A stretch of DNA of 64,000 bases from positions 18,303-82,302 of the forward strand of contig NZ_MOBX01000015.1 of NCBI RefSeq assembly GCF_003732425.1. The letters run 5' to 3'. Position numbers and translations under genes: made by a program. A model generated the notes under the pieces. The model was not told where the DNA came from, ran no database searches, and saw only the letters and a list, made by a program, of their open reading frames with translations. Positions within the stretch are counted from its first letter, which is position 1. Every line of letters begins with the position of its first letter. The stretch is from Pseudomonas fluorescens (GTDB lineage: Bacteria > Pseudomonadota > Gammaproteobacteria > Pseudomonadales > Pseudomonadaceae). Below are positions 38,614 through 46,614 of this stretch, piece by piece.

Positions 38614-38898
38614 ATGTTTAAAGTCAACGAGTACTTCGACGGCACCGTCAAGTCGATCGCCTTTGGCACCGCTGAAGGTCCGGCGACCATCGGCGTCATG
38701 GCCCCGGGCGAATACGAATTCGGCACCGCTCAGCGTGAAATCATGCATGTGGTTTCCGGCGCACTGACCGTCAAACTGCCCGACAGCAGCGACTGGGAAA
38801 CCTTCGCCGCCGGCAGCCAGTTCAACGTCCCTGCCAACAGCAAGTTCCAGTTGAAGGTAGCGGTCGACACCGCTTACCTGTGCGAGTACCGCGGCTAA
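38614..38898 (+). CDS. ppnP: Pyrimidine/purine nucleoside phosphorylase PpnP (YaiE family)
   Basis: A 94-residue cupin-fold protein of the DUF1255/PpnP family, which phosphorolyses nucleosides to base and ribose-1-phosphate. Recognisable segments are the [15 protein letters not shown] start, [20 protein letters not shown] and [17 protein letters not shown] chose the ATG at 38614 with GAGGAA about seven bases upstream, not the frame start at 38566. It is monocistronic and ends at a strong terminator. Confidence 0.92.
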   Translation: MFKVNEYFDGTVKSIAFGTAEGPATIGVMAPGEYEFGTAQREIMHVVSGALTVKLPDSSDWETFAAGSQFNVPANSKFQLKVAVDTAYLCEYRG

Positions 38899-38923
38899 AC
38901 CCACGGCTTTCACTGCGATAAAA

Positions 38924-38955
38924 AAAATGCCCGTGTCCAAGGACACGGGCATTTT
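38924..38955. terminator. Bidirectional intrinsic terminator between ppnP and the MOSC gene
   Basis: A perfect 15-bp stem, AAAATGCCCGTGTCC (38924-38938) with GGACACGGGCATTTT (38941-38955), and a two-base gap. T runs flank both strands, so it serves the convergent ppnP and MOSC genes. Confidence 0.92.
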
Positions 38956-38970
38956 CGTTTCAGGCGTGGG

Positions 38971-39777
38971 TTACTCGAGGATTTCCACCGGCATGCCGAC
39001 TTCGAGTCGACCATTGCTGTCATTCACCAGATTCTGGCCGAACATCGCGCCATCGGCTTCGGCACGATATTTCTGCAAGGTCGCCAGCGGCTCACGATCG
39101 GCACTGCGCTCGCCGGTTTGCGGGTCAATCGTGGTGAGGATGCAGCGCGAACACGGCTTGACCACGCGGAATTCGACATCGCCAATGCGAATGCGCTTCC
39201 AACTGTCTTCGGCATAGGCTTCACTGCCTTCGATCACCAGATTCGGCCGAAAACGCAGCATTTCCAGCGGTCGTCCGACCTTTTGCGAAAGGTCCTGCAG
39301 GGAAGCCTCGCCGATCAACAACAACGGAAACCCGTCGGCGAACGCGACCTGATCTTCCTCCTTGCCGAAGCCTGCCTGAGTGGACCGGGCGCGTTCCAGC
39401 GGCACCTGCACCAGGCGGGTCGGCTTGCCGATGAAATCACTGACCCAGCGCGCCGCCTCATCTCCGGCATCCGGCACACGCAAAGTGTCACGCCAGATCG
39501 TCACGCCGCGCAGTTCGGCGTCGTTGCCCGGCAAGGCGATGTCGATGGAGGACCTTTCAGGCACGCTCAGGGTCAGGCCGCCCTGCGCATTCCACAGCGC
39601 CGACAACTGACTCATCTTCGCTTCGGCGCGCTGGGTCAGGAAACGGCCGCTGGCTTCGTCCACGAGCATCCAGCGTCGATCGCCATCAAGCCCCAGCTTG
39701 TCGAGATCAACACTTTGCAGCACATCGACTTTGCCGGATTTCAACGGGTAACGATAAAGCGCGCTCAGACGCAACAT
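38971..39777 (-). CDS. MOSC domain protein (YcbX-like)
   Basis: A 268-residue protein with an N-terminal MOSC beta-barrel (LRLSALYRYPLKSGK, RRWMLVDEASGRFLTQR) and a C-terminal MOSC domain carrying the conserved cysteine in VVKPCSRCILTTID near residue 205. MOSC proteins bind molybdenum cofactor and include N-hydroxylated-base reductases such as YcbX, which need a ferredoxin-like partner. No ferredoxin domain is attached here. I used the ATG at 39777 with GGGAG about eight bases upstream. Molybdenum cofactor genes occur 6 kb away but are not linked. Confidence 0.88.
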   Translation of the reverse strand: MLRLSALYRYPLKSGKVDVLQSVDLDKLGLDGDRRWMLVDEASGRFLTQRAEAKMSQLSALWNAQGGLTLSVPERSSIDIALPGNDAELRGVTIWRDTLRVPDAGDEAARWVSDFIGKPTRLVQVPLERARSTQAGFGKEEDQVAFADGFPLLLIGEASLQDLSQKVGRPLEMLRFRPNLVIEGSEAYAEDSWKRIRIGDVEFRVVKPCSRCILTTIDPQTGERSADREPLATLQKYRAEADGAMFGQNLVNDSNGRLEVGMPVEILE

Positions 39778-39852
39778 GGCCAACTCCCTGGAGGATAAAA
39801 ACGCCACCCTATACGAGCTTTATCCGCGAATCAAAGCCAGAGTTTGCGCACT

Positions 39853-39898
39853 GCAAATCCCCTGTGGGAGCGAGTCTGCTCGCTCCCACAGGATTTGC
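39853..39898. repeat. Class-2 REP folded as a single tight hairpin
   Basis: Arms CCTGTGGGAGCGAG (39861-39874) and CTCGCTCCCACAGG (39879-39892) with a 4-base loop. The outer flanks GCAAATCC and GGATTTGC extend the stem with a small bulge. It lies between the cheV stop and the start of the MOSC gene, and may end the cheV transcript. Confidence 0.8.
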
Positions 39899-39909
39899 GG
39901 GGGTGATGA

Positions 39910-40845
39910 TCAGGCCGGGACTTCGTCGAGCATCAGGCGTTGGCGAACGACGTCGACCAGTTTGTCCGGCTGGAATTTGGAGAGGAAGTTGTCGCAGCCG
40001 ACCTTCTTCACCATCGAGTCGTTGAAGCTGCCGGACAGCGAAGTGTGCAGCACCACGTACAAGCCACGCAGACGCGGATCATTGCGGATTTCGGTAGTCA
40101 GACGATAACCATCCATTTCCGGCATTTCCGCATCGGTAAAGATCATCAGCAGCTTGTCGGTCATGTTCACGCCGGTATCGGCCCAGGCCTTGAGCATGTT
40201 CAGCGCCTTCAGACCATCGCTGGCAATGTGCATTTTCACCCCGAGCTGACCGAGGGTGTCGCGCAATTGCGAGAGCGCCACATTGGAGTCGTCCACCAGA
40301 AGTACTTCACGGCCACGGGCGCGTTCCAGCACAGGATCATCGAGTTTTTCACGCGAAACCTTGGCGTTGTACGGGACGATTTCGGCGAGGACTTTCTCGA
40401 CGTCGATGATTTCCACCAATTGATCGTCGACTTTGCTGATTGCAGTCAGATAGTGCTGACGACCGGCGCTGGTCGGCGGCGGCAGAATGGCTTCCCAGTT
40501 CATGTTGACGATGCGATCCACACCGCCCACCAGGAAGGCCTGCACCGAGCGGTTGTATTCGGTAACGATGATGGTGCTGTTCGGGCCAGGCACCAGCGGG
40601 CGCATGCCGATCGCCTGCGACAGATCGATCACCGGCAAGGTTTGACCGCGCAGATTGACCACACCGCACACAAACGGGTGACGCTGCGGCATCAAGGTCA
40701 GTTTCGGCAGTTGCAGCACTTCCTGAACCTTAAACACGTTGATCGCGAACAACTGACGTCCGGCCAGTCGAAACATGAGAATTTCCAGGCGATTCTCACC
40801 CACCAGTTGCGTGCGTTGGTCTACCGTGTCGAGAATGCCGGCCAT
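39910..40845 (-). CDS. cheV: CheV, chemotaxis coupling protein with receiver domain
   Basis: A 311-residue hybrid of a CheW-like domain (about 25-165; GENRLEILMFRLAGRQLFAI, VCGVVNLRGQTLPVIDLS) and a C-terminal receiver domain (about 180-305; LLVDDSNVAL, phospho-Asp in IFTDAEMPEMDG, Lys in LSKFQPDKLV). CheV couples receptors to CheA and can act as a phosphate sink. The ATG at 40845 has AGGAG about seven bases upstream. The longer frame start at 40878 is less likely. A FliA-type promoter is readable 43 bases before the ATG, which places it in the late flagellar regulon. Confidence 0.92.
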   Translation of the reverse strand: MAGILDTVDQRTQLVGENRLEILMFRLAGRQLFAINVFKVQEVLQLPKLTLMPQRHPFVCGVVNLRGQTLPVIDLSQAIGMRPLVPGPNSTIIVTEYNRSVQAFLVGGVDRIVNMNWEAILPPPTSAGRQHYLTAISKVDDQLVEIIDVEKVLAEIVPYNAKVSREKLDDPVLERARGREVLLVDDSNVALSQLRDTLGQLGVKMHIASDGLKALNMLKAWADTGVNMTDKLLMIFTDAEMPEMDGYRLTTEIRNDPRLRGLYVVLHTSLSGSFNDSMVKKVGCDNFLSKFQPDKLVDVVRQRLMLDEVPA

Positions 40846-40887
40846 CAATGACTCCTGGGCTTGTTCTGATGAATTCACTATGTGAGG

Positions 40888-40914
40888 TTATCGGCGGCAA
40901 ATGGCGGTTCTTGA
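40888..40914 (-). promoter_or_regulatory. Sigma-28 (FliA) promoter of cheV
   Basis: On the minus strand: TCAAGAAC, 11 bases, GCCGATAA. The -10 element is a perfect FliA match and the -35 element matches the TCAAG form used in pseudomonads. It ends 43 bases before the cheV ATG. Confidence 0.8.
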
Positions 40915-41299
40915 TTGCCGTACACGACCCCGTCAAAAATGCCATGATCAGGCATTGATGTCACATTAACATCATGCTTTACTGGCCCGGTGATTTTCAT
41001 CTGCTACATTCTCTGCGGCGCGACCTTGGTTTGCACGTTAGGTTCCCGCGCCTAAGGGATTCCCCTAGTAACAATCAGGCCCAACCTGATATTCGCAATA
41101 TCCAATAGCCATTAATGTGACGCCATTCTCATTGCATGAACGGAGTCAGGCTATTGTGTGCAATCGCAGTTCAGTGGAAACAAGCCCTCTGGAACCCCTC
41201 AGTCTGTGCACTTGCACGTCTGGGCGCGATTTCCCGACGATTCACGACCGTCGCCACACACGGCATTCCCTCATCAGTCATGACGTTGTGGAGATAAGC
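40915..41299. other. Non-coding region between cheV and the 155-residue gene
   Basis: No convincing gene was seen. The region holds GTCACATTAA at 40960-40969 and its inverse TTAATGTGAC at 41112-41121, and a small hairpin AATGCC/GGCATT at 40938-40956. The plus-strand frame starting at 41117 runs into the next gene, but its first 61 codons are poorly typed and lack a ribosome site. The region most likely carries promoter elements of both flanking genes. Confidence 0.5.
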
Positions 41300-41767
41300 A
41301 TGCCAATGGACCGCAAAGAGTGGGTACAACGTTTCCCCGAATTCCTTGTCGAGGCCGAGCAACTCCTGGCCAAATCCGAAGAATGCCTCAGCCATCTGCA
41401 ATTGATCAGCAATGACAAGGACGCCATTGAGTGCATGCTCAGTACCCTCCTCAAACTCGCGCGCCGAGCTGAAGCCCTGGCACTGGAAGCGATTTCCGAG
41501 TTCTCCCTGCACATTTACAGCTTGCTCAACCTCAATCAGGATCACGTCGATCTTCACGAGCAGGCCCTGCAAGCGCTCCAGGATTGCTTCACGCTGATGG
41601 CCTGGCAGCTTGAACTGGTCGATCAGCAGACCGGGCAACTCAGTCTTGATGACAGTGAGCAGACTTCGCTGATAGAAGCATTCGCCTTCCAGGTCGGCCA
41701 AAGCCAGCTTCAAGCGCCACTGGTGGGCAAACGTTTGGCTCAACGCCCCTTCTCGGGACAGGCCTGA
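41300..41767 (+). CDS. Small helical protein of unknown function
   Basis: A 155-residue protein, acidic and almost wholly helical in appearance (WVQRFPEFLVEAEQLLAKSE, LLKLARRAEALALEAISEFS, LQALQDCFTLMAWQLELVDQ). I do not recognise the family. It has no signal peptide, no membrane segment and only a few cysteines. Its size and helix pattern recall histidine-phosphotransfer proteins, but the typical AHxLKG motif is missing. I chose the ATG at 41300, with GGAG eight bases upstream. It is a lone gene, divergent from cheV, and a role in signalling is only a guess from location. Confidence 0.65.
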   Translation: MPMDRKEWVQRFPEFLVEAEQLLAKSEECLSHLQLISNDKDAIECMLSTLLKLARRAEALALEAISEFSLHIYSLLNLNQDHVDLHEQALQALQDCFTLMAWQLELVDQQTGQLSLDDSEQTSLIEAFAFQVGQSQLQAPLVGKRLAQRPFSGQA

Positions 41768-42253
41768 TCAGCACCCTTGTCCCCGCGCAGCTGCCCCGAC
41801 CGCACTCATTGAATGTCGTAATTGACTAGTTCATACCCGCCAGCGACAAGTCGAATTAAATAATCAGCTCTGACAGCCACGATTTTTTTTGCCGGCCTCA
41901 GGGTTTGCCTGTGTGTTAAGCAGCACAACTTCAGGCAACCCAATATCCTGTCGAACACAATAAATCGACGTTTTCCATTATGGAACTTGCGTCCAATTTC
42001 ATGTATTTCCTGACTCATTGGACATATATGGCAAGCGCGACCAACGGTATCTTAAGTGGTATTATGCCGCCCACTAGTTGCTTTCAAATTAATGGCACAG
42101 TGATTTCAGAGATAGCTATCCACTGAAGTTCGCGGTCAACCCGTTTACTGAACCGCGTTGAAATCAATAACATAATTGACAGCATTTTCAGACAGAGACC
42201 CGCCTGCCTCCGGCTGGTCTGCCCGCAGCGAACATCCATTGGCTCCATCCGTT
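41768..42253. other. AT-rich non-coding region before the sensor kinase gene
   Basis: Clearly richer in A and T than its surroundings. It contains an eight-T run at 41882-41889. A minus-strand frame of 70 codons (41806-42018) has no ribosome site and looks like chance. No RNA gene is recognisable. It probably holds the promoter and leader of the kinase gene. Confidence 0.5.
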
Positions 42254-43147
42254 ATGTACGCCAGTCTCAAGTCAATCATTACATGGCCACCTTCCCGGGA
42301 AAATGCTCGCCGGTTCACACTCATACTGTGTGTCGCGGCCACGCTCGGCAGCCTGCTGACCTACGTGTTTTCAACGCCACTTTGCCTGGGGTTGCTGCTG
42401 CTCGATATCACCGCTACTGCGTGTGTCTGGGTGCAATATCGACTGTCGCGCAAATCGATCAAATTCCAGCCACAGGAACTCGCTGACCGCTTGCTGGAAG
42501 TTCAGGAAAACGAGCGCCATCGCCTCAGCCGCGAACTGCACGACGATATCGGCCAGTTGCTGACCGCCGCCAAACTGCAGAGCGAATGGCTCAAGCGACG
42601 TATGCCGGATGACTTGCAGGACCAATGCACAGCGTTGTGCGACACCCTGGAAGAAACCCTCAACAAGGTGCGCGATGTTTCGGCCATTCTCAATCCACGG
42701 CAGTTGACCAGCCTGGGGCTTGAAGCCAGCCTGCGCGCGCACCTGCTCAAGACATTGGCCAACACGAACGTGCACTGGAGTCTCGATTGCCAGCAGCGAC
42801 TGAATGGCATCCCGGAAGAAATGGCGGTCGCAGCTTTTCGTATTACCCAAGAGGCTGTTACCAATATCCTGCGTCACGCCCAGGCGAAAAACCTGGTGAT
42901 ACGCGTACAGCGCCTGCCGGAAGGCTTGACGCTGATGATCAGCGATGACGGTCGGGGGTTTGCCCCGTCGGCCAATCCTGGTCGTGAAGGACAGCGGGGC
43001 ATGGCCGGGATGGCCGAACGAATCGAGCAACTGGGTGGCACCCTGAACGTCACCAGCGAACCGGGCAAAGGCACTCAAATCGAAGCACTCTTCCCCTGGG
43101 CGCCACGCGCACTCGAGCGGGCCAGTACGAATAAGGTTATGCGTTGA
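42254..43147 (+). CDS. NarL-type sensor histidine kinase
   Basis: An inner-membrane kinase of about 297 residues. There are two close membrane helices (about 20-65) with almost no periplasmic loop, then the HisKA_3 box ENERHRLSRELHDDIGQLLT with the phosphoacceptor His, and an ATPase domain with ITQEAVTNILRHAQA and ISDDGRGF. The absence of a sensory domain suggests that it senses within the membrane or through a partner. The start is uncertain: the ATG at 42254 has no good ribosome site, and a TTG at 42176 is the alternative. It overlaps its response regulator gene by four bases. Confidence 0.85.
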   Translation: MYASLKSIITWPPSRENARRFTLILCVAATLGSLLTYVFSTPLCLGLLLLDITATACVWVQYRLSRKSIKFQPQELADRLLEVQENERHRLSRELHDDIGQLLTAAKLQSEWLKRRMPDDLQDQCTALCDTLEETLNKVRDVSAILNPRQLTSLGLEASLRAHLLKTLANTNVHWSLDCQQRLNGIPEEMAVAAFRITQEAVTNILRHAQAKNLVIRVQRLPEGLTLMISDDGRGFAPSANPGREGQRGMAGMAERIEQLGGTLNVTSEPGKGTQIEALFPWAPRALERASTNKVMR

Positions 43148-43803
43148 CTTGCAACTTACTTCTGGTGGATGACCACTCGCTGATCAGGGCCGGCGTGCGC
43201 GCTCTGGTGCTGGATATTCCCGGTTACGCGGTGATTGGCGAGGCCAGTGACGGCTCGCAATTGCTCGAAATGGTCGAGCAACTGAATCCGGACATTGTCT
43301 TGCTGGATATCTCCATGAAAGAAACCGGCGGCCTCGAAGCCCTGCAACGGCTCAAGCGAGTGCGGCCGCAGAGCAAGGTGCTGATCCTGTCAATGCACAC
43401 CGACCCCGCATTGATCATGCAGGCGCTGGAGTCGGGCGCCTATGGCTACCTGCTGAAGGACACCACGGCCACTGAACTCGAACACGCCCTGGAAGCCTTG
43501 CGCAACAACGAGCGTTACTTGAGCCCTGCCATCGCTCATACCGTGATCAACCAGGCCTTGACCCGCAATCAGAAGCAGCCGCCGGAAACAGCCGACTCGC
43601 ATAACCTGACCGCGCGACAACTGGAGATCCTGCGCCTGATCGTGCGCGGCAAATCCACCCGGGAAATCGCCAATGGCCTGGGCTTGAGCATCAAAACCGT
43701 CGAGACCCACCGCTCGCAGATCATGAAACGTCTGCAAATCTACGACGTGGCAGGCCTGGTGCTATTCGCCGTACGCGAGCAGATCATCAGTCTTGATGAC
43801 TGA
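43144..43803 (+). CDS. NarL/FixJ-family response regulator
   Basis: A 219-residue regulator with a receiver domain (LLVDDHSLIRAGVRAL, phospho-Asp in DIVLLDISMKE near 55, Lys in YLLKDTTATE) and a LuxR-type helix-turn-helix (LTARQLEILRLIVRGKSTRE, IANGLGLSIKTVETHRSQI). It must start at the TTG at 43144, because an in-frame stop lies four codons upstream and no ATG is near. The TTGA overlap with the kinase stop implies translational coupling. It is the cognate partner of the preceding kinase. Its 3' end overlaps the convergent lipid kinase gene by 17 bases. Target genes are unknown. Confidence 0.9.
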   Translation: MTCNLLLVDDHSLIRAGVRALVLDIPGYAVIGEASDGSQLLEMVEQLNPDIVLLDISMKETGGLEALQRLKRVRPQSKVLILSMHTDPALIMQALESGAYGYLLKDTTATELEHALEALRNNERYLSPAIAHTVINQALTRNQKQPPETADSHNLTARQLEILRLIVRGKSTREIANGLGLSIKTVETHRSQIMKRLQIYDVAGLVLFAVREQIISLDD

Positions 43804-44704
43804 CTGACGATTGAACGGTCAGTAACGGCGAGTCCTTTGGCAGATGGATCTGCAGCGCCGCTGGACGCGCCTCGAAACGCATGCTGTCGCCTTCCAGCGG
43901 TTCACCATCAAGATTGATGTAAAGCCCCTCGGACACCTTGAGTTCGACCCACGGCAAACGGGTTCGCACGAACATGTTGTCGATGCCGAAACCGTCGCTC
44001 AGCAGGTTCTTCAATGTACCGACAAGTTCCTGAGGCGCCGGCAGAATGCTGATATCCAGCAATCCATCGTCGGCCAGCGCTTGTGGGCACAACACATGCC
44101 CGCCTCCGGCCTGACGGCCATTGCCGATGCCCAATGCCAGCAACTCGCCGCTCCAGTGAAAATCGGGGCCTTGCAACTCGCCATAAGCAGCATGCAGTTC
44201 GCTGAATCGGGACAAACCCGTGAAAAGATATGCCGCTCCCCCCAGTACTTTTTTCAGATCCTCTGACGTATTGGCGGTGACCTGACTGCCAAAACCACCG
44301 GTGGCCATGTTGAGGAATATTTGCCCGCCCACCTGCCCCAGATCAATATCACGCGGCGCCACCTCCAGAAGCTCAAGGGCCTCCGCCGGCTCCAGTGGAA
44401 TGCCCGCGGCACGGGAAAAGTCGTTGGCGGTTCCCAAAGGCAAAAGTACCAGGCTGGCTTTGTGCGGATGCGCCGCGAGTGCTTCGGCAATGTCGCGCAA
44501 CGTGCCGTCGCCACCCCCCGCAATAATCTTTGTGTAACCATCCGCCAGCGCTTGCTCCACCCATCGCTGGGCATCCCCCGCCTCCCAGGTCAGGCGAACA
44601 GCCAGCTCCCAGCCTTGCTTGCGCTTGTTCTCGACCGCGGTGCGAACCTCATCGTTGAGTGCCTGCTTGCCATGCAGAATCAACAGTGCCCGACGTTCAG
44701 TCAT
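43787..44704 (-). CDS. yegS: YegS-like lipid kinase (diacylglycerol kinase family)
   Basis: A 305-residue DAGK-domain protein. The ATP site GGGDGTLRDIAEAL is near residue 65, followed by LPLGTANDFSRAAGIPL, NMATGGFG near 135, and the C-terminal NLDGEPLEG segment. YegS phosphorylates phosphatidylglycerol in vitro, and the physiological lipid is not settled. The ATG at 44704 is preceded by AAGGAG. It is monocistronic and convergent with the response regulator gene. Confidence 0.9.
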   Translation of the reverse strand: MTERRALLILHGKQALNDEVRTAVENKRKQGWELAVRLTWEAGDAQRWVEQALADGYTKIIAGGGDGTLRDIAEALAAHPHKASLVLLPLGTANDFSRAAGIPLEPAEALELLEVAPRDIDLGQVGGQIFLNMATGGFGSQVTANTSEDLKKVLGGAAYLFTGLSRFSELHAAYGELQGPDFHWSGELLALGIGNGRQAGGGHVLCPQALADDGLLDISILPAPQELVGTLKNLLSDGFGIDNMFVRTRLPWVELKVSEGLYINLDGEPLEGDSMRFEARPAALQIHLPKDSPLLTVQSSVSHQD

Positions 44705-44930
44705 AGCGTCACTCCTTGAATTGAATCGGTTAAGTCATCTTGACCGCTGTGGCACGCAAAAGAGCCGGCTGCGACTTAATTAATTCAAGCTCGCGAGGGC
44801 GGCGTCCTACATAAGCGGTATTTTTTCTTACAAAGCATGAGGAATCGGCTCAATTGACCACGCACGACCATTGGTTCACCGTGTGCTGGCGGTATCAATC
44901 ATCAATCCAACAATACAAGGAAGTGCAAGA
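44705..44930. other. Non-coding region upstream of yegS
   Basis: Divergent promoter region between yegS (minus) and the small genes at 44931-45327 (plus). It contains facing copies of TTGAATT-like and AATTCAA-like sequence at about 44714 and 44785 that could form a weak dyad. No RNA gene or known operator is recognised. Confidence 0.4.
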
Positions 44931-45032
44931 ATGAATGGATACGCCCCCAGGGCTTTGGACAATTCGTTCCATGTAAACCGCGGCCAGCGTGCACTTGAAG
45001 CAAACCGTGGATGTTTTTATGCCAAGCCATGA
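44931..45032 (+). CDS. Possible 33-residue leader peptide
   Basis: A short frame starting MNGYAPRALDNSFHVNRGQR and ending CFYAKP. It has a good ribosome site (AAGGAAG, seven bases before the ATG), and its end overlaps the possible start of the next gene at 45019 by 14 bases, an arrangement used for translational coupling. There is no homology to call on. It may be only a leader or chance. Confidence 0.35.
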   Translation: MNGYAPRALDNSFHVNRGQRALEANRGCFYAKP

Positions 45033-45327
45033 AGCCAGAATGCCAGTAACCCCGGTCGCCCCTCTCGGCGAAAGTCGCGCGAATCAAAAGTCCAATTTCA
45101 ACAACAGCGCCAAGACCACCGGAGAAGTTCATATGGAACCTCGCGTGACCGAACTCGAAACCCATCTGAAATACATTCGACGGGACATCGACGAAGTCCG
45201 AAGCGATGTCAGAACAATCAAACACCGTCTCGCCTACTCGGCGGGAGCGACCGCGGTAGTGCTGGGTCTGCTGGGTTGGGTGGCGAATAGCCGATTCGAC
45301 CAGTTGGTGACTCTGATCAGCAGCTAA
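45019..45327 (+). CDS. Small membrane-anchored coiled-coil protein (XhlA-like)
   Basis: A protein of 102 residues if started at 45019, or 64 if started at 45133, where GGAGAA sits at ideal distance. The shared C-terminal part is a charged helix (RVTELETHLKYIRRDIDEVR, SDVRTIKHRL) followed by one membrane helix (AGATAVVLGLLGWVA), the pattern of XhlA-type haemolysin-associated proteins. No other phage gene is nearby. The N-terminal extension MPSHEARMPVTPVAPLGESR is unstructured. Function unknown. Confidence 0.65.
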   Translation: MPSHEARMPVTPVAPLGESRANQKSNFNNSAKTTGEVHMEPRVTELETHLKYIRRDIDEVRSDVRTIKHRLAYSAGATAVVLGLLGWVANSRFDQLVTLISS

Positions 45328-45387
45328 CCAAAACGCACACGCAGGTGTTGGCTGAGTCAGCCGGCACCTGCGTACGCACAGCGGCAA

Positions 45388-46614
45388 TCAGCCTAGAAGG
45401 TCGCTCAGCGGAATAAAGACGACCTCATCGCCTTCGCTCAGTGTGCGCCCCTCCAGCACCTCCACCAATCCGTCCGCCCAGGCTGCACTTCGTAGTACCC
45501 CGGAGCTCTGGTTGCGGTAAACAATTGCCCGCCCTTGCTCAAGACGCCCACGCAAGTATTCACGGCGATTGCCCGCAACGGGCCAGGCGAAGCCCGCCGG
45601 CACGGGAAACTTGAGAGGCTCGACGCCCTGTACACCCTGCCGACGCAACAGATAAGGCCGAGCCAGCAGCGCAAAGGTCACCAACGTAGACGCCGGGTTA
45701 CCGGGTAAGCCGATGACCGGCACATTGCGAAAATGGCCGAAGGTCAGCGGTTTTCCGGGTTTGATGGCCAACTTCCAAAGAGACAGTTCGCCCTCTTCCC
45801 GCAAAGCGATGCCAAGAAAATCCGCTTCGCCCACCGATACACCACCGGTGGAAAGTATCAAATCAACATCCTGCAGATCCGTCAGACGGGCACGGGTCAT
45901 GGCCAGATCATCTGGGAGAATGCCGGCATCGATCACTTCACAGCCCAAACGTTGTAACCAGCTGCACAGAACCACGCGATTGCTGTTGTATATCTGCCCC
46001 GGCCCCAGCGGCTGACCCGGCTCAATCAATTCGTCGCCGGTGGAAATCACCGCCACTCGAACCTTGCGTACCACCTTCAGCCCCGCGCAGCCCAATGACG
46101 CGCAGAGACCCTGTTCTATAGGACCGAGCCGGGTTCCAGCCACCAGGATCAACTCGCCTGCGGTTGTTTCCTGGCCTTGCGGACGGATGTTCTGCCCGAT
46201 TGACATCGGTTCGACGAAGCGCACGCAGCCATCAGCCTGAACCTCGGCATTTTCCTGCATTTCTACACAATCGGCACCCGGCGGAACCGGTGCACCGGTG
46301 AAGATCCGCACACAAGTTCCGGGCTGCAGGGGCTCGGGAAACTGTCCGGCAAAGACCTTTTGGCTGACCGGCAGTGGGGCACCCGTCCAGTCAGCCAGAT
46401 TCAGCGCATAACCATCCATAGCGCTATTGGGCCAGGGCGGTAGATCCAGGGTTGAAACCAGATCCTCGGCCAGCACTCGGCCCTCGACCCCAGCCAGAGG
46501 CAAAAACTCATGCTCGACGATGGGTGAGGCCTCGGCCATCTCGAGCAGGCGTGCCAACGCCAGCTCGACCGGCATCAGCGCTCCGGTTTTGCCCGGCTTA
46601 CCCACGGGATTCAC
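45388..46614 (-). CDS. moeA: MoeA, molybdopterin molybdotransferase
   Basis: Inserts molybdate into adenylylated molybdopterin, the last common step of molybdenum cofactor synthesis. The protein has 408 residues: LPPWPNSAMDGYAL near 60, RIFTGAPVPPGADCVE near 105, the MPT-binding STGDELIEPG and LSTGGVSVGEADF near 190-265, and GLPGNPASTLVTF near 310. The GTG start at 46614 overlaps moaB by 17 bases. An ATG at 46575 has a better ribosome site (CGGAG) and is a real alternative. It is the second gene after moaB. Confidence 0.92.
   Translation of the reverse strand: MNPVGKPGKTGALMPVELALARLLEMAEASPIVEHEFLPLAGVEGRVLAEDLVSTLDLPPWPNSAMDGYALNLADWTGAPLPVSQKVFAGQFPEPLQPGTCVRIFTGAPVPPGADCVEMQENAEVQADGCVRFVEPMSIGQNIRPQGQETTAGELILVAGTRLGPIEQGLCASLGCAGLKVVRKVRVAVISTGDELIEPGQPLGPGQIYNSNRVVLCSWLQRLGCEVIDAGILPDDLAMTRARLTDLQDVDLILSTGGVSVGEADFLGIALREEGELSLWKLAIKPGKPLTFGHFRNVPVIGLPGNPASTLVTFALLARPYLLRRQGVQGVEPLKFPVPAGFAWPVAGNRREYLRGRLEQGRAIVYRNQSSGVLRSAAWADGLVEVLEGRTLSEGDEVVFIPLSDLLG

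Noticed and set aside
41855-41880. A TAAAT in the gap before the kinase gene that might be a further PvdS box
   Set aside because: The position 16 bases downstream reads CAC, not CGT, and the neighbouring genes have no link to siderophores.
41806-42018. A 70-codon minus-strand frame in the AT-rich gap before the NarL-type kinase
   Set aside because: No ribosome site before its ATG, no recognisable family features, and base composition like non-coding DNA.
45019-45327. A prophage remnant, suggested by the XhlA-like protein
   Set aside because: No integrase, terminase, structural or lysis genes and no attachment repeats surround it.
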